This document shows, piece by piece, positions 13,170 to 14,391 of a stretch of 14,391 bases of DNA (position 1 is the stretch's first letter; every line of letters starts with the position of its first letter). Position numbers and translations under genes: made by a program. The notes under the pieces are model-generated. The model was not told the DNA's origin. It saw only the letters and a program-made list of their open reading frames with translations, and made no database searches. This stretch comes from Desulfobulbus sp. (GTDB taxonomy: Bacteria > Desulfobacterota > Desulfobulbia > Desulfobulbales > Desulfobulbaceae). The stretch is taken from positions 1 to 14,391 of the forward strand of contig JAQUEZ010000152.1 of the NCBI GenBank assembly GCA_028684915.1, given 5' to 3'.

Positions 13170-14391
13170 TTAATGTGCCCCAGAATTTTTTCCTAATCGA
13201 TGACAACCTGGCCCTGACAATAGGCTCCTGCCACCGGTTTGAGGCGTGACCTGGATCTGCGTACTGATCCGCTCCTTCAGGGCTGATACGTGCGATATGA
13301 CACCGATCAGTTTGCCATCCTGCTGTAACCCTGACAAGGTCTCCAGTGCTGTGTCCAAGGCTTCTTCATCCAGGGTGCCAAACCCTTCGTCCAGAAACAG
13401 TGAATCCACCCGGACGTTTTTACTGGCCATGTGGGATAAACCCAGCGCGAGTGACAGGCTGACGATAAAGCTCTCCCCACCGGAAAGATTTTTCGTGGAT
13501 CGTATTTCACCTGCCTGATAATTGTCGATGACGTCAAGGTCGAGTGGCTGCGCCTCGTTTCGAACCAACAGATAGCGGTCGGTCATTTTCTGCAATTGCC
13601 TGTTTGCATGCCCGATCATCATTTCAAAGGTCAAGGTTTGAGCAAAATTGCGGTATCTTTTCCCATCGGCAGAACCAATCAAATCATGGAGGTTCGACCA
13701 TCGGCGGCATTCTTTTTTTTGGGCCTCGATAGCAGTTTGCTTTTCCTTTATCCGCTCTTTTGCTGCCGTATTCTCACTCAACTTGTGCTTGAGACCGGCA
13801 ATGATGTCCCGCAGCTCTTTCAGTGCTTCCTCGTTCTCTCTGAATTGGGGCTCGAGCTCTTCCAGCGACTTGTCGGTTATCTTGCGGTCCCTTTCCGTGG
13901 TTAAACGCGTTTCCCGATCCTTCTGTCTAGCTTTCAGATCTGTTTGCCGCTCATCAAGATCCTTGGCCATGGCCGCCAGCTCAGCCTTCCGTTCAGCGGG
14001 AAGTCTGGCCGCCAAAAACTGTTCTTCGTCTGGAAAGTCTACGGACGCCAGCGCTGCGGAGAATTCGGCTTCCAGCTCTCTCAGCTCAGGCTCTCGTTGG
14101 TCGATGCGTTTCTTCAGCGATTCGACATGGGCCTTCGCTGTATTCCATTTTTGTTGGAGTTCATTGTTCCGTTCTCTGGCCAGCTTCTCGGCACCTTCGG
14201 CATCAGCAATCGCCTTGTTCAAACGACGCTCCTCATCGTCGGGATTCTTATCGCCGTACAGTGCATTACGTTCATCACTTCCGGTGGCAAGCTCCTTTTT
14301 CAAGGTCTCCAGGTGCTCCAGCTTTTCGACCAGGGCGGTGCTTTGCGTTTCGATAACCGCATCCAGCCGCTTCACCTCGCTGTCGATGTCG
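13170..14391 (-). CDS. sbcC: SbcC-like exonuclease ATPase subunit, C-terminal part (runs off the window)
   Basis: The frame is open to the window edge, so this is only the C-terminal 406 or so residues of a larger protein; SbcC is usually about 1000-1200 residues. It shows the end of a coiled coil (rich in E, K and A, about 13700-14391), then the C-terminal ABC head: the signature NLSGGES (13490-13472 read leftward), Walker B LFLDEGFGTLDEE (13400-13362) and the H-loop ISHVSALKER. The Walker A and zinc hook (CxxC) must lie upstream, outside the window. SbcC with the nuclease SbcD opens and trims hairpins and DNA ends; SbcD is normally just upstream. The TAA is followed after 36 nt by jetA on the same strand with no terminator between, so the genes are probably co-transcribed. 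Confidence 0.9.
   Translation of the reverse strand, partial: DIDSEVKRLDAVIETQSTALVEKLEHLETLKKELATGSDERNALYGDKNPDDEERRLNKAIADAEGAEKLARERNNELQQKWNTAKAHVESLKKRIDQREPELRELEAEFSAALASVDFPDEEQFLAARLPAERKAELAAMAKDLDERQTDLKARQKDRETRLTTERDRKITDKSLEELEPQFRENEEALKELRDIIAGLKHKLSENTAAKERIKEKQTAIEAQKKECRRWSNLHDLIGSADGKRYRNFAQTLTFEMMIGHANRQLQKMTDRYLLVRNEAQPLDLDVIDNYQAGEIRSTKNLSGGESFIVSLSLALGLSHMASKNVRVDSLFLDEGFGTLDEEALDTALETLSGLQQDGKLIGVISHVSALKERISTQIQVTPQTGGRSLLSGPGCHRLGKNSGAH

Noticed and set aside
13163..13181. GGGG/CCCC pairing around the sbcC stop codon, like the leader hairpins
   Set aside because: Only four pairs form, with no second hairpin and no ribosome site involved, so I do not count it as a member of the leader family or as a terminator.

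Overview
The window splits into two convergent blocks. The left block (about 1-6096, plus strand) is visibly GC-rich and reads as the accessory module of an integrative conjugative element or large plasmid. The right block (about 6265-14391, minus strand) is less GC-rich. It encodes a complete four-gene Wadjet (JetABCD / MksBEFG-like) anti-plasmid system, with the C-terminal end of an SbcC-type exonuclease subunit directly upstream. The host is a Gram-negative-like, moderately high-GC bacterium. A Desulfobacterota (deltaproteobacterial) origin would fit, but nothing here fixes the taxonomy.

Left block. The tail of an upstream reading frame (1-135) is interrupted by an in-frame TAG. It is followed by a DUF6094-type class I methyltransferase (154-1194), an unrecognised 188-residue protein (1278-1844), a SNF2-like helicase with an inserted zinc ribbon (1924-4224), a short RadC/JAB-domain protein (4305-4784), an ArdC-type antirestriction protein with ssDNA-binding and HExxH metalloprotease domains (4838-5776), and a 78-residue unknown protein (5789-6025). 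A strong intrinsic terminator closes this run (6056-6096). Three of the intergenic gaps (83, 79 and 80 nt) share an unusual design. A first G4/C4 hairpin is followed at once by a second 8-10 bp hairpin that buries the Shine-Dalgarno and ends at, or one base before, the ATG. A fourth gap (before ardC) keeps only the first hairpin. This repeated leader is the least explained structure in the window.

Spacer 6097-6264 is AT-richer. Together with the tail of the preceding gene's 3' region it holds repeated NAAGAAAC octamers and a long imperfect inverted repeat, and no convincing gene.

Right block. sbcC (partial), jetA (kleisin-like), jetB (KITE-like), jetC (SMC-like ATPase) and jetD (toprim nuclease) run leftward as one unit: 36 nt between sbcC and jetA, then overlaps of 10, 11 and 1 nt. 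By known Wadjet biology, JetABC extrudes DNA loops on ATP and JetD cuts circular plasmid DNA. SbcC with its partner SbcD would process DNA ends or hairpins, so a joint role in destroying invading DNA is a reasonable inference. JetA and JetB do not show the blocks I associate with type I (DUF3375/DUF4194) subunits, so this looks like a non-type-I or divergent Wadjet. A plasmid-killing system facing a module of mobile-element helper and antirestriction genes suggests defence cargo on, or next to, a large mobile element.
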